Of a DNA stretch of 64,000 nucleotides, positions 26,541 through 36,084 are shown in pieces. The stretch is taken from assembly GCF_015751905.1 (NCBI RefSeq), contig NZ_JADOUF010000001.1, positions 1,984,001 to 2,048,000 of the forward strand, in the 5' to 3' direction. The translations under genes were made by a program, and so were the position numbers. Under the pieces are notes generated by a model. It was not told the origin of the DNA, ran no database searches, and worked only from the letters and a program-made list of their open reading frames with translations. Numbering within the stretch: position 1 is the stretch's first letter; each line of letters starts with the position of its first letter. This DNA comes from Longispora fulva. Lineage in GTDB: Bacteria > Actinomycetota > Actinomycetes > Mycobacteriales > Micromonosporaceae.

Positions 26541-27521
26541 ATGGCGCGCGAGGCGCGGGCCTTCTGGGTCCGGTCACCCGGCGTGGGCGAGATCCGTCCG
26601 GTGACATTGCCCCGGCCCGGTCCCGATGAGGTCCTGGTGCGCACCTCGTACTCGTGTGTGAGCCGGGGATCGGAGACCCTGGTGTTCCGGGGCGAGGTGC
26701 CGCAGGGTTCCCGGGAGGTGATGCGCGCGCCGTTCCAGGACGGAGTCTTCCCCTGCCCGGTGAAGTACGGCTACCTCAATGTCGGTGTCGTCGAGGCCGG
26801 CCCGCCGGCACTGCTCGGGCGGACCGTGTTCTGCCTGTACCCGCATCAGACGGCCTATGTGGTGCCGGCGGCGGCCGTGGTCGTCGTGCCCGACGATGTC
26901 CCCCCGGCGCGGGCCGTGCTCGCCGGGACCGTGGAGACGGCGGTGAACGCCGTGTGGGACGCCGTTCCGCTGTTGGGCGACCGGATCACCGTGGTGGGCG
27001 CGGGGATGGTCGGCTGTTGCGTGGCCCGTGTGCTGGCCCTGTTCCCCGGCGTCGCGGTGGAACTGGTCGACGTCGACCCGGAACGCGCCACGGTCGCCGC
27101 GGCGCTCGGTGTCGGGTTCGCGCCGCCGGCCGCGGCCGCCCGGGGTCGCGATCTCGTCGTGCACGCCAGCGCTACGTCGGCGGGGCTGGCCCTGTCCCTG
27201 GACCTGCTGGCGACGGAGGGCGTGGTCACGGAACTGAGCTGGTACGGCGACCGCGAGGTGCACCTGCCCCTCGGCGGACCGTTCCACTCCGGCCGGCTGA
27301 CACTGCGGGGCAGTCAGGTCGGCACCCTGTCCCCGCTGCGACGCGCCGGCCGCACCTTCGCCGACCGGCTGGGGCTCGCACTGGACCTGCTGCGCGACCC
27401 GGCGTTCGACGCGCTGTTCACCGACGAGTCCCCGTTCGAGGAGCTACCCGGACTGCTGGCCGCGCTGGCCGCGGGCAGCCGCCCCGCACTGGCGCACCGC
27501 ATCGTCTACGGCAGGGAGTGA
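26541..27521 (+). CDS. MDR-family dehydrogenase-like protein
   Basis: The 326-residue protein is a medium-chain dehydrogenase/reductase: a GroES-like N-terminal part (GPDEVLVRTSYSCVSRGSET) and a Rossmann part (ITVVGAGMVGCCVARVLALF). The usual catalytic zinc ligands are not evident. The ATG at 26541 is preferred over 26514. It lies three bases from a PTPS-family gene, a pairing I recall from actinobacterial carbohydrate/lipid loci that usually have more genes than this one. Confidence 0.8.
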   Translation: MAREARAFWVRSPGVGEIRPVTLPRPGPDEVLVRTSYSCVSRGSETLVFRGEVPQGSREVMRAPFQDGVFPCPVKYGYLNVGVVEAGPPALLGRTVFCLYPHQTAYVVPAAAVVVVPDDVPPARAVLAGTVETAVNAVWDAVPLLGDRITVVGAGMVGCCVARVLALFPGVAVELVDVDPERATVAAALGVGFAPPAAAARGRDLVVHASATSAGLALSLDLLATEGVVTELSWYGDREVHLPLGGPFHSGRLTLRGSQVGTLSPLRRAGRTFADRLGLALDLLRDPAFDALFTDESPFEELPGLLAALAAGSRPALAHRIVYGRE

Positions 27522-27524
27522 ACC

Positions 27525-27923
27525 GTGTTCAGCGTGACCGTGCGGGACCACATGATGATCGCGCACAGTTTCCGGGGCGCCGTCTTCGGACCGGCGCGCC
27601 ACCTGCACGGCGCGACGTACATCGTCGACGCGACGTTCCGGCGGGCGGAACTCGACGCCGACGGCCTGGTGCTGGACATCGGCCGGGCGGCCGCGGAACT
27701 CAAGGCCGTGTGCGGGCTGTTCCACCTGCGCAACCTCGACGAGGAGCCGGAGTTCGCCGGCGTGAACACCTCGACGGAGGTACTCGCGAAGGCGATCGCC
27801 GACCGCCTCGCCGACCGGGCGGTGGCTGGCGCCCTGGGCGACGGCGCCCGCCAGCTCCTCGGCATCACCGTGACCCTGCACGAGTCGCACGTGGCCTGGG
27901 CCAGCTACGAACGCCAACTGTGA
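27525..27923 (+). CDS. 6-pyruvoyl-tetrahydropterin synthase/QueD-family protein
   Basis: The 132-residue protein has the zinc-binding histidines of the family (IAHSF and RHLHG) and the conserved LHES glutamate near the C-terminus. The active-site cysteine expected four residues before the first histidine of HxH is a glycine here (FGPARHLHG), so canonical PTPS or QueD chemistry is doubtful. It is translationally close to the dehydrogenase gene. Its 3' end overlaps the convergent STAS gene by 19 bases. Confidence 0.8.
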   Translation: MFSVTVRDHMMIAHSFRGAVFGPARHLHGATYIVDATFRRAELDADGLVLDIGRAAAELKAVCGLFHLRNLDEEPEFAGVNTSTEVLAKAIADRLADRAVAGALGDGARQLLGITVTLHESHVAWASYERQL

Positions 27924-28240
27924 CCGGTCCGGCCGTCGAGGGGTTCGCTCTGATCGTGGTGGCGGAGCTGGGCGCGGACGTTCGAGGGCGCGCCGGCGAA
28001 GGTCAGGTCCCTGCAGACGACACGGGCCGCGTGCCGGGCGGAGACGAGCACCTCGATGATCTCGTCGTCGAGGATGTGGGCGTCGGTCAGGTCCACGACG
28101 ACGCGCCGGTCGCCGGAGCCCGCCACGGCCTGCAGGATCGCCCGCATCAACGGTGCGCCGTCCTCGGCGGTGACATCGCCGAAGACGCTCAGCCGGGTCA
28201 CGTCGCCCAGGACCGGCCGTGCCACGCAGGTCATCGTCAC
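27905..28240 (-). CDS. STAS-domain protein (anti-sigma factor antagonist-like)
   Basis: The roughly 110-residue protein has the STAS pattern: beta strands with [19 protein letters not shown], similar to SpoIIAA-type antagonists though the usual phosphorylated serine after the D is not clear. It may act as a regulator in sigma-factor or stress partner switching. GTG at 28240 has a GGTGGG element and is preferred; TTG at 28264 or ATG at 28234 are alternatives. No kinase partner is adjacent. Confidence 0.7.
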   Translation of the reverse strand: MTMTCVARPVLGDVTRLSVFGDVTAEDGAPLMRAILQAVAGSGDRRVVVDLTDAHILDDEIIEVLVSARHAARVVCRDLTFAGAPSNVRAQLRHHDQSEPLDGRTGHSWRS

Positions 28241-28460
28241 CGCCCACCCACCTTCCCTCGTCAACCATGGTCAGTGATTGTTCGGAAACGGTCAACGAAA
28301 CGTTACCGGCGAGACCAGCGCGATCCGGGGCGGTGCCGGGCGCCGGCCTGCCAACCTGTCGCTGACCAGGCGTTGAGCGGTTGGGGGGACCATCGGTGCG
28401 GATCGTCCAGCCGTCCCCGTCGCCCGCGCCCCGGGGAGGGAAATCAGTTCGGAGGACACC

Positions 28461-28784
28461 ATGGCCAACGCTCGGACCACCCACGAACCGGTAGCCTTCA
28501 TCCGCACCGGCGACACGCGGAACGTGCTGTCCCTTCTCGGGTACCAGCACATCCCGGCGAGCCACGTCCTGCACGAGCGGGACGTGTTCGGCGAGGCCGG
28601 ACGGCTCCTGGCCGAGGAGGGTTTCCTGGTCGTCGGGACCTGGGAGCCGAACCTGACCGGTTGGGAGGTACGGATCACGCACGTCGAGGCGACCCTGCCG
28701 GCCGCCGGGTCCCCGGCGCCGAGGGCCCGGCGGAAGCCCGGCTCCGTCCCGTCCGTCCGCATGTCCCGCCGCGTCGGGAGCTAG
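28461..28784 (+). CDS. small hypothetical protein
   Basis: The 107-residue protein has no recognised domain. A GGAGG five bases before the ATG argues that it is real. The N-terminal 70 residues look globular and the tail is basic. Its stop shares a CTAG palindrome with the stop of the convergent membrane protein gene. Confidence 0.6.
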   Translation: MANARTTHEPVAFIRTGDTRNVLSLLGYQHIPASHVLHERDVFGEAGRLLAEEGFLVVGTWEPNLTGWEVRITHVEATLPAAGSPAPRARRKPGSVPSVRMSRRVGS

Positions 28785-29398
28785 CCGCCGAGGTACTCCG
28801 GCCCGGACTCCCGCCGCCGGCGGCGGGAGTCCCCCACCAGCGCCCCCAGTTCGCCGAGGAGGTAGACCACCACGAACAGCCCGGTGGCGGCCAGCCATCC
28901 GATCGGCGCGCGGTTCAGCTCCTCCGGCGGCCACCGGCTCGGGGTAAGGCGCAGCCCCGGATCGACGGTCAGAGTGATCCGCTCGCCGACCGGGGTGTCG
29001 CAGCCGTCGATCCGCTGCGGGACCGTGCGCCCGTCGGCCAGCCGGACCACGCACTGGCGGACCCGGATGGTCCTCGGTCCGGTGGACTCGTCGCCGGCGC
29101 CGTGGTTGAGGTACCAGTCGTCGACCACGGTCCCCTCGGTCCGGATCCCGGCCTCCCGCAGCACCTCGTCGTGCAGTGCCGGTGGGGCGAGGAGGAACGT
29201 CGGGACTAGCAGGAGGCCGGTCGCCACCATCCGCCCGGTCCCCGGGATCATCGCGCCGAACGTCTTGCCCAGGAAGACGAAGCCGCCGATGCCGACGACG
29301 ATGCCCAGGATCTTCGAGACGTACAGGAACAGGCCGGCCTCGAACGCCGCGAACGCAAGGGCCCCCGACAACACCGAGAGCCGGGCCAGTAGCCACAT
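28781..29398 (-). CDS. hypothetical membrane protein
   Basis: The 205-residue protein has three or more membrane helices (about residues 5-30, 35-55, 165-185) around a soluble domain with a pair of cysteines (VRQCVVRLADG and IDGCDT) that could form a disulphide. A GGGGGAG eight bases before the ATG at 29398 supports this start. The function is unknown. Confidence 0.75.
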   Translation of the reverse strand: MWLLARLSVLSGALAFAAFEAGLFLYVSKILGIVVGIGGFVFLGKTFGAMIPGTGRMVATGLLLVPTFLLAPPALHDEVLREAGIRTEGTVVDDWYLNHGAGDESTGPRTIRVRQCVVRLADGRTVPQRIDGCDTPVGERITLTVDPGLRLTPSRWPPEELNRAPIGWLAATGLFVVVYLLGELGALVGDSRRRRRESGPEYLGG

Positions 29399-29665
29399 CG
29401 ACGTCACTCCCCCCGTCGGCACCGTTCACACCGGCCGCAATCTATACGCCGCCGGCAAGTGTCAGCGGCGGGTTCGATTCAGACCGGCGCCCGGCGACTG
29501 ATGCCGCTCGGGCGCGACCGGATGCCCGACGAGGCCGTGTTCGTGCCCGCAGCCGGGCGCCACCGCCGAGGACGACGGACCGCCTGGCTGCGCACCCTCG
29601 GAGCCGTCGCCGAGCGTTAGGTGCCGTCGGGTGTGGCGTCCGACCTCCGGGACGCCGCACCCGGG

Positions 29666-30580
29666 TCAGTCGGTCCCCTCGTACGCCCGGCGGATGACGG
29701 CGAGGTCGAGCTTCTTCATCGGGAGGAACGCCTGGGTCACCCGGTCGATCTGCTCCCGGGTGCCGTCGCGCATCATGGCGTCGAGGTCCTTCGCCCGGAC
29801 CTGCCACGACACGCCGAACCGGTCCTTGAGCCACCCGCACTGCTCGGCCTCCGGCACCGCGGACAACTTCTCCCAGTAGCCGTCCAGCTCCGCCTGGTCC
29901 TCGCAGCCGACCATGAAGGAGACGGCCTCGTTGAACGTGAAGTCATGGTCGTGTCCGCCGTCCATCGCGGCCAACCACCGGTCCAGGATCCTGAAGTCGG
30001 CGAACATCACCTTGCCTTCCCTGTCGGACTCCGCGCCCTGCGGGTAGCGCGCGAGGGTGCCCGGCTCGGAGTCGGCGAACACCGACCGGTAGAAGTCGAT
30101 CGCCTCAGCCGCGTGGCCGTCGCGGTCGCCGACGAACATCAACGACGGCAGGATCGGCGGGCGCGGGTCGCCGTCCGGGCCCGTGAGCATCAGCTGCCAG
30201 GACAGGCCGTAGCAGTCCTGGATCCAGCCGTAGCGATCACTGAACGGGTACTTGTCCAGCGCCATCAGGACCGTGCCGCCCTCGGACAACCGGTCCCACG
30301 CGACGTCGATCCGCTCCCGAGCCTCGGTCTCGCTCACGTGGGGCGGGCCGAAGTTGACCATGAAGGACACCGACGGGTTGAACCGGAACACCGGCCCCGC
30401 GCTGATGGCCATGAAGTCCTGCCCCCACAGCCGGAACGAGACGACGTCGCAGTCACCGGACGGCGTGTCGTGCAGGGTAGTCACGTTGGTGACCTGGGAG
30501 TCGGGAAATACGGAGCAGTAGAACTCCGAGGCCTCTCTGGCCTCCGTGTCGTACCACAGATGTGGCGTGATCCTCTGCAT
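29666..30580 (-). CDS. VOC/PhnB-like protein with two tandem domains
   Basis: The 304-residue protein has two similar PhnB-type (3-demethylubiquinone methyltransferase-like, glyoxalase fold) halves: the first with LWYDTEAREASEFYCSVFP and the second with RDGHAAEAIDFYRSVF. Each half ends with a conserved D-x-(Y/F)-G-(L/V)-SWQ motif (DCYGLSWQ and DRFGVSWQ). The ATG at 30580 has AGGGA upstream. The family's function is generally unknown. Confidence 0.85.
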   Translation of the reverse strand: MQRITPHLWYDTEAREASEFYCSVFPDSQVTNVTTLHDTPSGDCDVVSFRLWGQDFMAISAGPVFRFNPSVSFMVNFGPPHVSETEARERIDVAWDRLSEGGTVLMALDKYPFSDRYGWIQDCYGLSWQLMLTGPDGDPRPPILPSLMFVGDRDGHAAEAIDFYRSVFADSEPGTLARYPQGAESDREGKVMFADFRILDRWLAAMDGGHDHDFTFNEAVSFMVGCEDQAELDGYWEKLSAVPEAEQCGWLKDRFGVSWQVRAKDLDAMMRDGTREQIDRVTQAFLPMKKLDLAVIRRAYEGTD

Positions 30581-30957
30581 GTCCATATCCCTGCCTACCA
30601 CACGACGTGGTGATACGTCCGCGCACGTGCGTCTTTGCGCCGGGTAGGCGAACAGCCGGTGACTGGAAAGACAACTTTCAGTTGCACTTCCCGGGCCACC
30701 TGCTCCATGCTGTTCGGCAAAGGTCTATATCGAGCACCATTGAGCATCGCGTCGGACCGGGCGATCCCCTCCTCCGTGGACGGTGCTGTGCGGTCGCCCT
30801 TCGGCCCGTGGCCGTTCGGCCACATGTGCCCTCTCCCAAGGAGCCCCCTCATGCACGACAGAACTCTCTTCGGACCGCCGGTCCACCCGTCGCGGGGAAG
30901 CGGCGTCCCCGGTGCGCGCACCCGGTCCCTCCCGGCCGCCGGGGAGGTGGGCTGACG
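30581..30957. promoter_or_regulatory. divergent intergenic region
   Basis: There is no credible gene in this 377-base gap between the VOC protein and the phospholipase. The central part (30660-30760) is AT-richer and should hold the phospholipase promoter. No specific operator was identified. Confidence 0.3.
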
Positions 30958-33525
30958 ATGGATCGACGTGGATTTCTGCGCTCGGCCGCCGGAGTCACGG
31001 CCGCCGGCACGGCGTTCGCGCTGCTGCCCGACAGTCTGCGGCGCGCGATGGCGATGGCGGCCCCGACCGGCGGCCTGGAGATCATCGAGCACGTGGTGAT
31101 CCTGACCCAGGAGAACCGGTCCTTCGACCACTACTACGGCTCGATGCGAGGGGTACGCGGATTCGCCGACCCCACCGCGGTCACGCTGCCCACCGGCCGG
31201 TCGGTGTTCCACCAGCCGGACGGCACGGGCTACGTGCTGCCGTACCCGGTGAACGACCAGTTCATGCAGGGCACCGACCACGGCTGGGCCACCGGTCACC
31301 AGGCGTGGAACCAGGGCCGCCACGACGCGTGGGTCGCGCGGAAGGGCAAGCGCACCATGACGACGCACCGCCGCGAGGCGTTGCCCTTCTACTACGCCCT
31401 CGCGGACGCGTTCACGATCTGCGACGCCTACCACTGCTCGGAGATGGGCCCCACGAACCCCAACCGCACCTTCCTGTGGACGGGCAAGGTGGGCTACGAG
31501 CCCGGCAGCACGACCGTCCGCGCGACCGGCAACGCCCCCTACGGCAACGCCGGCCACACCGGCTACACGTGGACGACGTACCCGGAACGGTTGCAGGCGG
31601 CCGGCAAGAGCTGGCGGGTGTACCAGGAGTGGGACAACTACACCGACAACCCGATCGAGTTCTTCAAGACCTTCGTCGACATCGCCGCCAAGGCGCTCGC
31701 CCAGACCACGTACACCAAGGTCGAGGCCTTCTACGGCGCGCTGCTCGCGGCGACCCCGTCGGTGCAGACCACGATGCTGGCGAACCTCGCCGCGGGCGTG
31801 GCCACCCTCAGCGCCGCCGAGCGCGTTCTCTACGACCGGGGGTTGCGGCGCGAACGGCCCGACCAGGTGCTGGCGGCGTTCGGCGCGGACGTCGCGGCCA
31901 ACCAGCTGCCGGCCGTGTCGTGGATCGTCGCGCCGGAGACCCGGTGCGAGCACCCCGACTGGGGCCCCAACAGCGGCGCGGAGTTCACCAAGCAGCTCCT
32001 GGACAAACTGGCGTCGAACCCCACCGTGTGGAACAAGACCGTCGTGTTCCTCAACTACGACGAGAACGACGGCTTCTTCGACCACATCCCGCCGCCGGTG
32101 CCGCCCCTGGTCGGCGACGGCAGCGACGGCGTGACCTCGGTGCCGGTCGGGGACGAGATCGCCGACGACGACAACGAGCCGATCGGCCTGGGCAGCAGGG
32201 TGCCCATGATCGTGGTGTCGCCCTGGAGCAGGGGCGGCAACGTGTGCTCGCAGGTCTTCGACCACACCTCCGTCCTGCAGTTCCTGGAGAAGTGGACCCA
32301 GGTCGCCGAGCCGAACATCTCCGCGTGGCGGCGGGCCGTGTGCGGGGACCTCACTGCGACCCTGGATCTGACCACGGCCACGGTGGCGTACCCGTCCCTG
32401 CCCACCCCCGTGCCGACCTCCGGCCCGGCGCACACCGATCCCGCGCCGCCGCCGGCCCAGTCGCTGCCCGCGCAGGAGTCCGGCACCCGACCGGCCCGGC
32501 CGCTGCCCTACAGCCTGTTCGTCTCGGCGACGGTCCAGGCGGGCAGCCTCAAGCTCGACTTCTCCAGCACCGGCGGCGTCGGCGCGCACTTCTACGTCTA
32601 CGCCAACGCGTACCGCACCGACGGCCCGTGGCGCTACACGGTCGGGGCCGGCGACGTGCTGTCGGACACGTGGGCGGCCGGCTCGCCGGCCGGGGCGTAC
32701 GACTACACCGCGTACGGGCCGAACGGTTTCCTGCGCCGGTTCGCCGGCAACCGGGTCACGGCCACCACCACCGGGAACGCCAATCCGGAGGTGACGCTGC
32801 GGTACGCGCCCGCCGAGGGGAAGATCTATCTGAAGATGGTCAACTCCGGCACCAAGGCCTGCACCATCACGGTCAGGGCCAACCGGTACCTCACGACCGG
32901 CCCGTGGACCTATCCCCTGGCCGCCGGCGCCACCGACGAGAGGTCCTGGACCACGACGGCGTCGAGCAACTGGTATGACCTGACCGCCACCGCCGACACC
33001 GCCGACGGTTTCACCCGCCGCTTCGCCGGGCACATGGAGAACGGCCAGGCCTCCACCAGCGACCCGACCCTCGGCGGCGCCGGCAGCGGCACCCCCGGCC
33101 CGCTGCCCGCGACGGTGGCCGGCTTCGACAGCCAGGAGACCAGCGGCGAGGACGGCAGAGCCTCCAACGCCGTCGACGGCAACCCCGCCACCATCTGGCA
33201 CACCGCGTGGTCCAGCGGTGACGCCGCCCTGCCCCACGAGATCCGCCTCGACCTCGGGGCCAACCACACCGTCTCCGGCCTGAACTACCTCCCCCGCCAG
33301 GACGGCGGAACCCACGGCCGGATCGGCAGCTACAAGGTCTACCTCAGCACCGACGGCACCACCTGGGGCACCGCCGTCACCAGCGGGACGTTCCCCAACT
33401 CCGCCACCCTCAAGAGCGTCACGTTCACACCCGCCACGGCCCGCTACGTCAGACTCCAGGCCCTCACCGAAGCCGGCGGCGGTCCCTGGACCTCCGCGGC
33501 GGAGATCACCGTCCTCGGGACATGA
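30958..33525 (+). CDS. TAT-exported non-haemolytic phospholipase C with discoidin domain
   Basis: The 855-residue protein begins MDRRGFLRSA, a twin-arginine signal. A phosphoesterase/alkaline phosphatase-superfamily catalytic domain follows, with ENRSFDHYYG (52-61) and EMGPTNPNRTFLWTG. Two DUF756-type C-terminal domains (about 515-600 and 605-695) are typical of bacterial phospholipase C. The last 140 residues form an F5/8 type C (discoidin) domain, an uncommon addition that may bind polysaccharide. GGGGAGG precedes the start. It probably cleaves phosphatidylcholine or related lipids outside the cell. Confidence 0.92.
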   Translation: MDRRGFLRSAAGVTAAGTAFALLPDSLRRAMAMAAPTGGLEIIEHVVILTQENRSFDHYYGSMRGVRGFADPTAVTLPTGRSVFHQPDGTGYVLPYPVNDQFMQGTDHGWATGHQAWNQGRHDAWVARKGKRTMTTHRREALPFYYALADAFTICDAYHCSEMGPTNPNRTFLWTGKVGYEPGSTTVRATGNAPYGNAGHTGYTWTTYPERLQAAGKSWRVYQEWDNYTDNPIEFFKTFVDIAAKALAQTTYTKVEAFYGALLAATPSVQTTMLANLAAGVATLSAAERVLYDRGLRRERPDQVLAAFGADVAANQLPAVSWIVAPETRCEHPDWGPNSGAEFTKQLLDKLASNPTVWNKTVVFLNYDENDGFFDHIPPPVPPLVGDGSDGVTSVPVGDEIADDDNEPIGLGSRVPMIVVSPWSRGGNVCSQVFDHTSVLQFLEKWTQVAEPNISAWRRAVCGDLTATLDLTTATVAYPSLPTPVPTSGPAHTDPAPPPAQSLPAQESGTRPARPLPYSLFVSATVQAGSLKLDFSSTGGVGAHFYVYANAYRTDGPWRYTVGAGDVLSDTWAAGSPAGAYDYTAYGPNGFLRRFAGNRVTATTTGNANPEVTLRYAPAEGKIYLKMVNSGTKACTITVRANRYLTTGPWTYPLAAGATDERSWTTTASSNWYDLTATADTADGFTRRFAGHMENGQASTSDPTLGGAGSGTPGPLPATVAGFDSQETSGEDGRASNAVDGNPATIWHTAWSSGDAALPHEIRLDLGANHTVSGLNYLPRQDGGTHGRIGSYKVYLSTDGTTWGTAVTSGTFPNSATLKSVTFTPATARYVRLQALTEAGGGPWTSAAEITVLGT

Positions 33526-33531
33526 CGTCCG

Positions 33532-33561
33532 CCGGGTAGCGGCGAGTCCGCCGCTACCCGG
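33532..33561 (+). terminator. hairpin terminator after the phospholipase gene
   Basis: CCGGGTAGCGGC (33532-33543) and GCCGCTACCCGG (33550-33561) form a 12-base-pair stem with a six-base loop, seven bases after the stop. There is no T-run, as is common in actinomycetes. Confidence 0.75.
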
Positions 33562-33815
33562 TGCCGACGTGTCACGGGCGGGCCTGGTCCGTCAGAGGGC
33601 GCGGGTCAGCCGACGGTGATGGTGCTCTGCCGGGAGCTCAGAATGCACTTTCTCCGGAGCGATGTGACGTCGTGAATCCGACTCGCTTTGCTGCCGCAGT
33701 TCGGTGCTGGCCCATCGTCACGGCCCGCCTCAACGACTACTGTTCGGGTCACTCCGGACCCGTCGCCGACCGATAGGTGCATCACCGGCCGGACGCCCGT
33801 GAGAAGGGGTTCCCC

Positions 33816-35453
33816 GTGTCGCAGCTTGCTCTCGCCCGCTCCATTTCCCTGGCCGCCGTGTCGGCACTTGTGCTCAGTGCGTGCGGCTCGCAGTCGAACG
33901 GCCCGGACGACCAGCCGGTGAGGCCCGGCCCGGTCGTGGTCGACGGTGCCGTCAACCTTCCGACGCTACAGCGGCTGATCGACTTCGAACGGGCGCGCTC
34001 GAAGGAGCAGCAGGAACTCGAACTTGCCAGGCTCGACAACGTCCTTGAGCGGTCGCTGTGGGCCGAGTCGGGCCTGGAGTCGGCGCTCGGCGGGGCTGCG
34101 GCCGCCGATGCCGCGTTCGCCGCGCACGGCAAGGCACTGACCAGCAAGGCGCGGGCGATCGGCGACCAGAAGTTCGTGATGAAGCCCGTGGCATACGTCG
34201 TGAACGCTCCGGAACCGAACATCGGTGAGGGCCTGTTCGGTGGCATTCTCGTCGTCACGCTCGGCTCCGACGCCGTCGTGTCCGCCTCCAACGATGCCAA
34301 GGACGGCGAGCACGGTTCGGCAGACTGGGGCACAGATGTCAAGGTCTCGGGCTCACGCGAGCATGTCGACCTGGCGGTGGACACCACTCACGAGTCGGGC
34401 GGCGTTACCACCAAGCTGGTCGTGAAGGTCGGGGTCAGCCCGTGCCCAGACCCGAGCGGCCGATTCGAGGCAAGCGCCAAGGTCGACATCTCGGCAACGA
34501 AGACCGGTGGCAGCACCGGCCAGCGGGGCACTCTGGATATCACGATCACCGGCCAGGTCAACGACGACGCCAAGCTGGAGTCCAGCGACGCCGACTACCG
34601 CATGCAGTGGGCCGACTTCGCCGACAGCAAGGGCAGCTTCGTGGATATCTCGGGCGCGATGGGCGGCACAAAGGCACGGTCGGCGACCCTCGACCGCAGC
34701 GGCGGCAAGCCGAACAGTTCCCTGCAGGAAGGCGCGGTCGCGCTCGCTTCGGTCTACACGATGCTCATCAAGAACGAGGTCGCCGCCGCAGCCGAGAAGG
34801 GCTGGCAGTCGGGCCGTTGCGTGATCCTCAAGCCGACCGCCTCGTCGGGGCCGAAGGGCTTGAAGCCCAGCGCGTCCTCCACGATCAACGCCGCGCCTCG
34901 TAGCCGGATCGACGGCGGGCCCGTCGGCGGAACCGTCAAGGCGACCCTCAGCGCAGGCGGTGCCGGGGTCAAACCCAGCGGCAGCAAGGTCAAGGCCGAT
35001 GCGACCTTCAGCTACTCGGCCCCCGGTGCCCCCAACAAGAGCGGGACGGTGTCCCTCGAAGCGAGGTCGAAGCGCGGTGTCGCCAAGGCGAGCATCGACT
35101 TCGACACGAAGGAAGGTTCATACGTCGCCAGCGGCGGCAACCCTGTCACGGTGTCCGGCCCCGTCGCCGACCTCAACGCGCCGTTCACCCTGCCAGGACA
35201 GGGCCCCGGCTTCACGGTGCTCTACTCGTACACCCCCACCAGCAGCACCGGTGGCACCTACACCTATTCCGGCTCGGGACCCGACGTGACGATGAACGGG
35301 AATGGCACCTACCAGATCACGGGCAGCGACCCCGTGCTCACCCTGACTCAGAATGGCAACGGCTGCACAAAAGTCGTCGCGGGCGGGAGAGAGGCCGGCG
35401 ACTGCAGAAAGACCACCAACGTGATCACCCTGACCAGAGCGGGTTCTGACTAG
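33816..35453 (+). CDS. hypothetical lipoprotein (545 aa)
   Basis: The signal peptide ends in the lipobox LVLSACGS, so the mature protein should be lipid-anchored outside the membrane. The rest is beta-rich, with many Gly/Ser/Thr and repeated short motifs such as GTYTYSGSGPDVTM and GNGTYQITGSDP near the C-terminus. A GAGAAGGGG element precedes the GTG at 33816. Codon use is a little less GC-extreme than in the neighbours. No family is recognised. It may be an adhesive or sensor lipoprotein. Confidence 0.72.
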   Translation: MSQLALARSISLAAVSALVLSACGSQSNGPDDQPVRPGPVVVDGAVNLPTLQRLIDFERARSKEQQELELARLDNVLERSLWAESGLESALGGAAAADAAFAAHGKALTSKARAIGDQKFVMKPVAYVVNAPEPNIGEGLFGGILVVTLGSDAVVSASNDAKDGEHGSADWGTDVKVSGSREHVDLAVDTTHESGGVTTKLVVKVGVSPCPDPSGRFEASAKVDISATKTGGSTGQRGTLDITITGQVNDDAKLESSDADYRMQWADFADSKGSFVDISGAMGGTKARSATLDRSGGKPNSSLQEGAVALASVYTMLIKNEVAAAAEKGWQSGRCVILKPTASSGPKGLKPSASSTINAAPRSRIDGGPVGGTVKATLSAGGAGVKPSGSKVKADATFSYSAPGAPNKSGTVSLEARSKRGVAKASIDFDTKEGSYVASGGNPVTVSGPVADLNAPFTLPGQGPGFTVLYSYTPTSSTGGTYTYSGSGPDVTMNGNGTYQITGSDPVLTLTQNGNGCTKVVAGGREAGDCRKTTNVITLTRAGSD

Positions 35454-35568
35454 CTGCGGAGGCCTGGTCCCCAATTCGCAGCAAAGGTTTCGCTTTCCGG
35501 TGTAACGGACGTGCGAGGTGGGGGGATATAGGAGGAGTACACCGTCAGGATCCAGGAGAGGCCGCCCC

Positions 35569-36084
35569 TTGACCACCAGCGACTGGATCGCCGTCCCCCA
35601 CGACGTTCACCCGTGGGCGAGACGGTCTCTGGGTACGACCAGCCGTCCGAAGCCTGAGGTGATCGCGCGTCCCTGGCGGCTGCGGCTCATCGCCCGAGCC
35701 ATCGCCACCGTCATGCTCTGGGCCGTCCTGATCGTGGCGGCCACCACGGCCGTGTGGGCGGGCGACGGCCTGTCGTTCGAACAGGTCGCGATGCCGGTCG
35801 CCGGTGCCGGGGTCGCGGTCGTGATCGCTTACGTCGGCGGACGCCCGCGCGTGGAGGTCGACGACGCGGGCGTGCGCGTGGTCAACCTCGTCGGTCACAC
35901 GACGGTGCCCTGGTCCCACGTCGCCGGGGTGCGCCACGGGACCGGGGCCCGGTACGCGACGTTGGAGACCGTCGCCGGGGACGTGCTGAGCGTGCACGCG
36001 ATCCGGTCGGTGGACGGCCAGTACGCGGTCGAGGCCGTCGCGCGGCTCCGGAAGCTCAGCGCCGACGGGGTCAACCGGCCCTGA
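35569..36084 (+). CDS. PH-like domain membrane protein
   Basis: The protein (171 residues from the TTG at 35569, which has AGGAGAGG upstream) has two membrane helices (about residues 45-65 and 75-90), then a short cytosolic PH/bPH6-like domain (VEVDDAGVRVVNLVGHTTVPWSHV). Actinobacterial proteins of this plan are common and uncharacterised. A later start at the GTG at 35659 is possible. Its end overlaps the convergent MFS gene by 14 bases. Confidence 0.7.
   Translation: MTTSDWIAVPHDVHPWARRSLGTTSRPKPEVIARPWRLRLIARAIATVMLWAVLIVAATTAVWAGDGLSFEQVAMPVAGAGVAVVIAYVGGRPRVEVDDAGVRVVNLVGHTTVPWSHVAGVRHGTGARYATLETVAGDVLSVHAIRSVDGQYAVEAVARLRKLSADGVNRP

Noticed and set aside
26654-29209. 851-codon plus-strand frame spanning several genes
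   Set aside because: Arg/Pro/Gly-rich composition and overlap with four recognisable genes show that it is a shadow frame.
29442-29840. 132-codon minus-strand frame in the gap before the VOC gene
   Set aside because: Arg-rich composition and overlap with the 3' end of the two-domain VOC protein.
30595-33315. 906-codon open frame on the minus strand opposite the phospholipase gene
   Set aside because: Gly/Val/Arg-rich antisense reading of a well-supported TAT phospholipase gene; no ribosome site and no domain.
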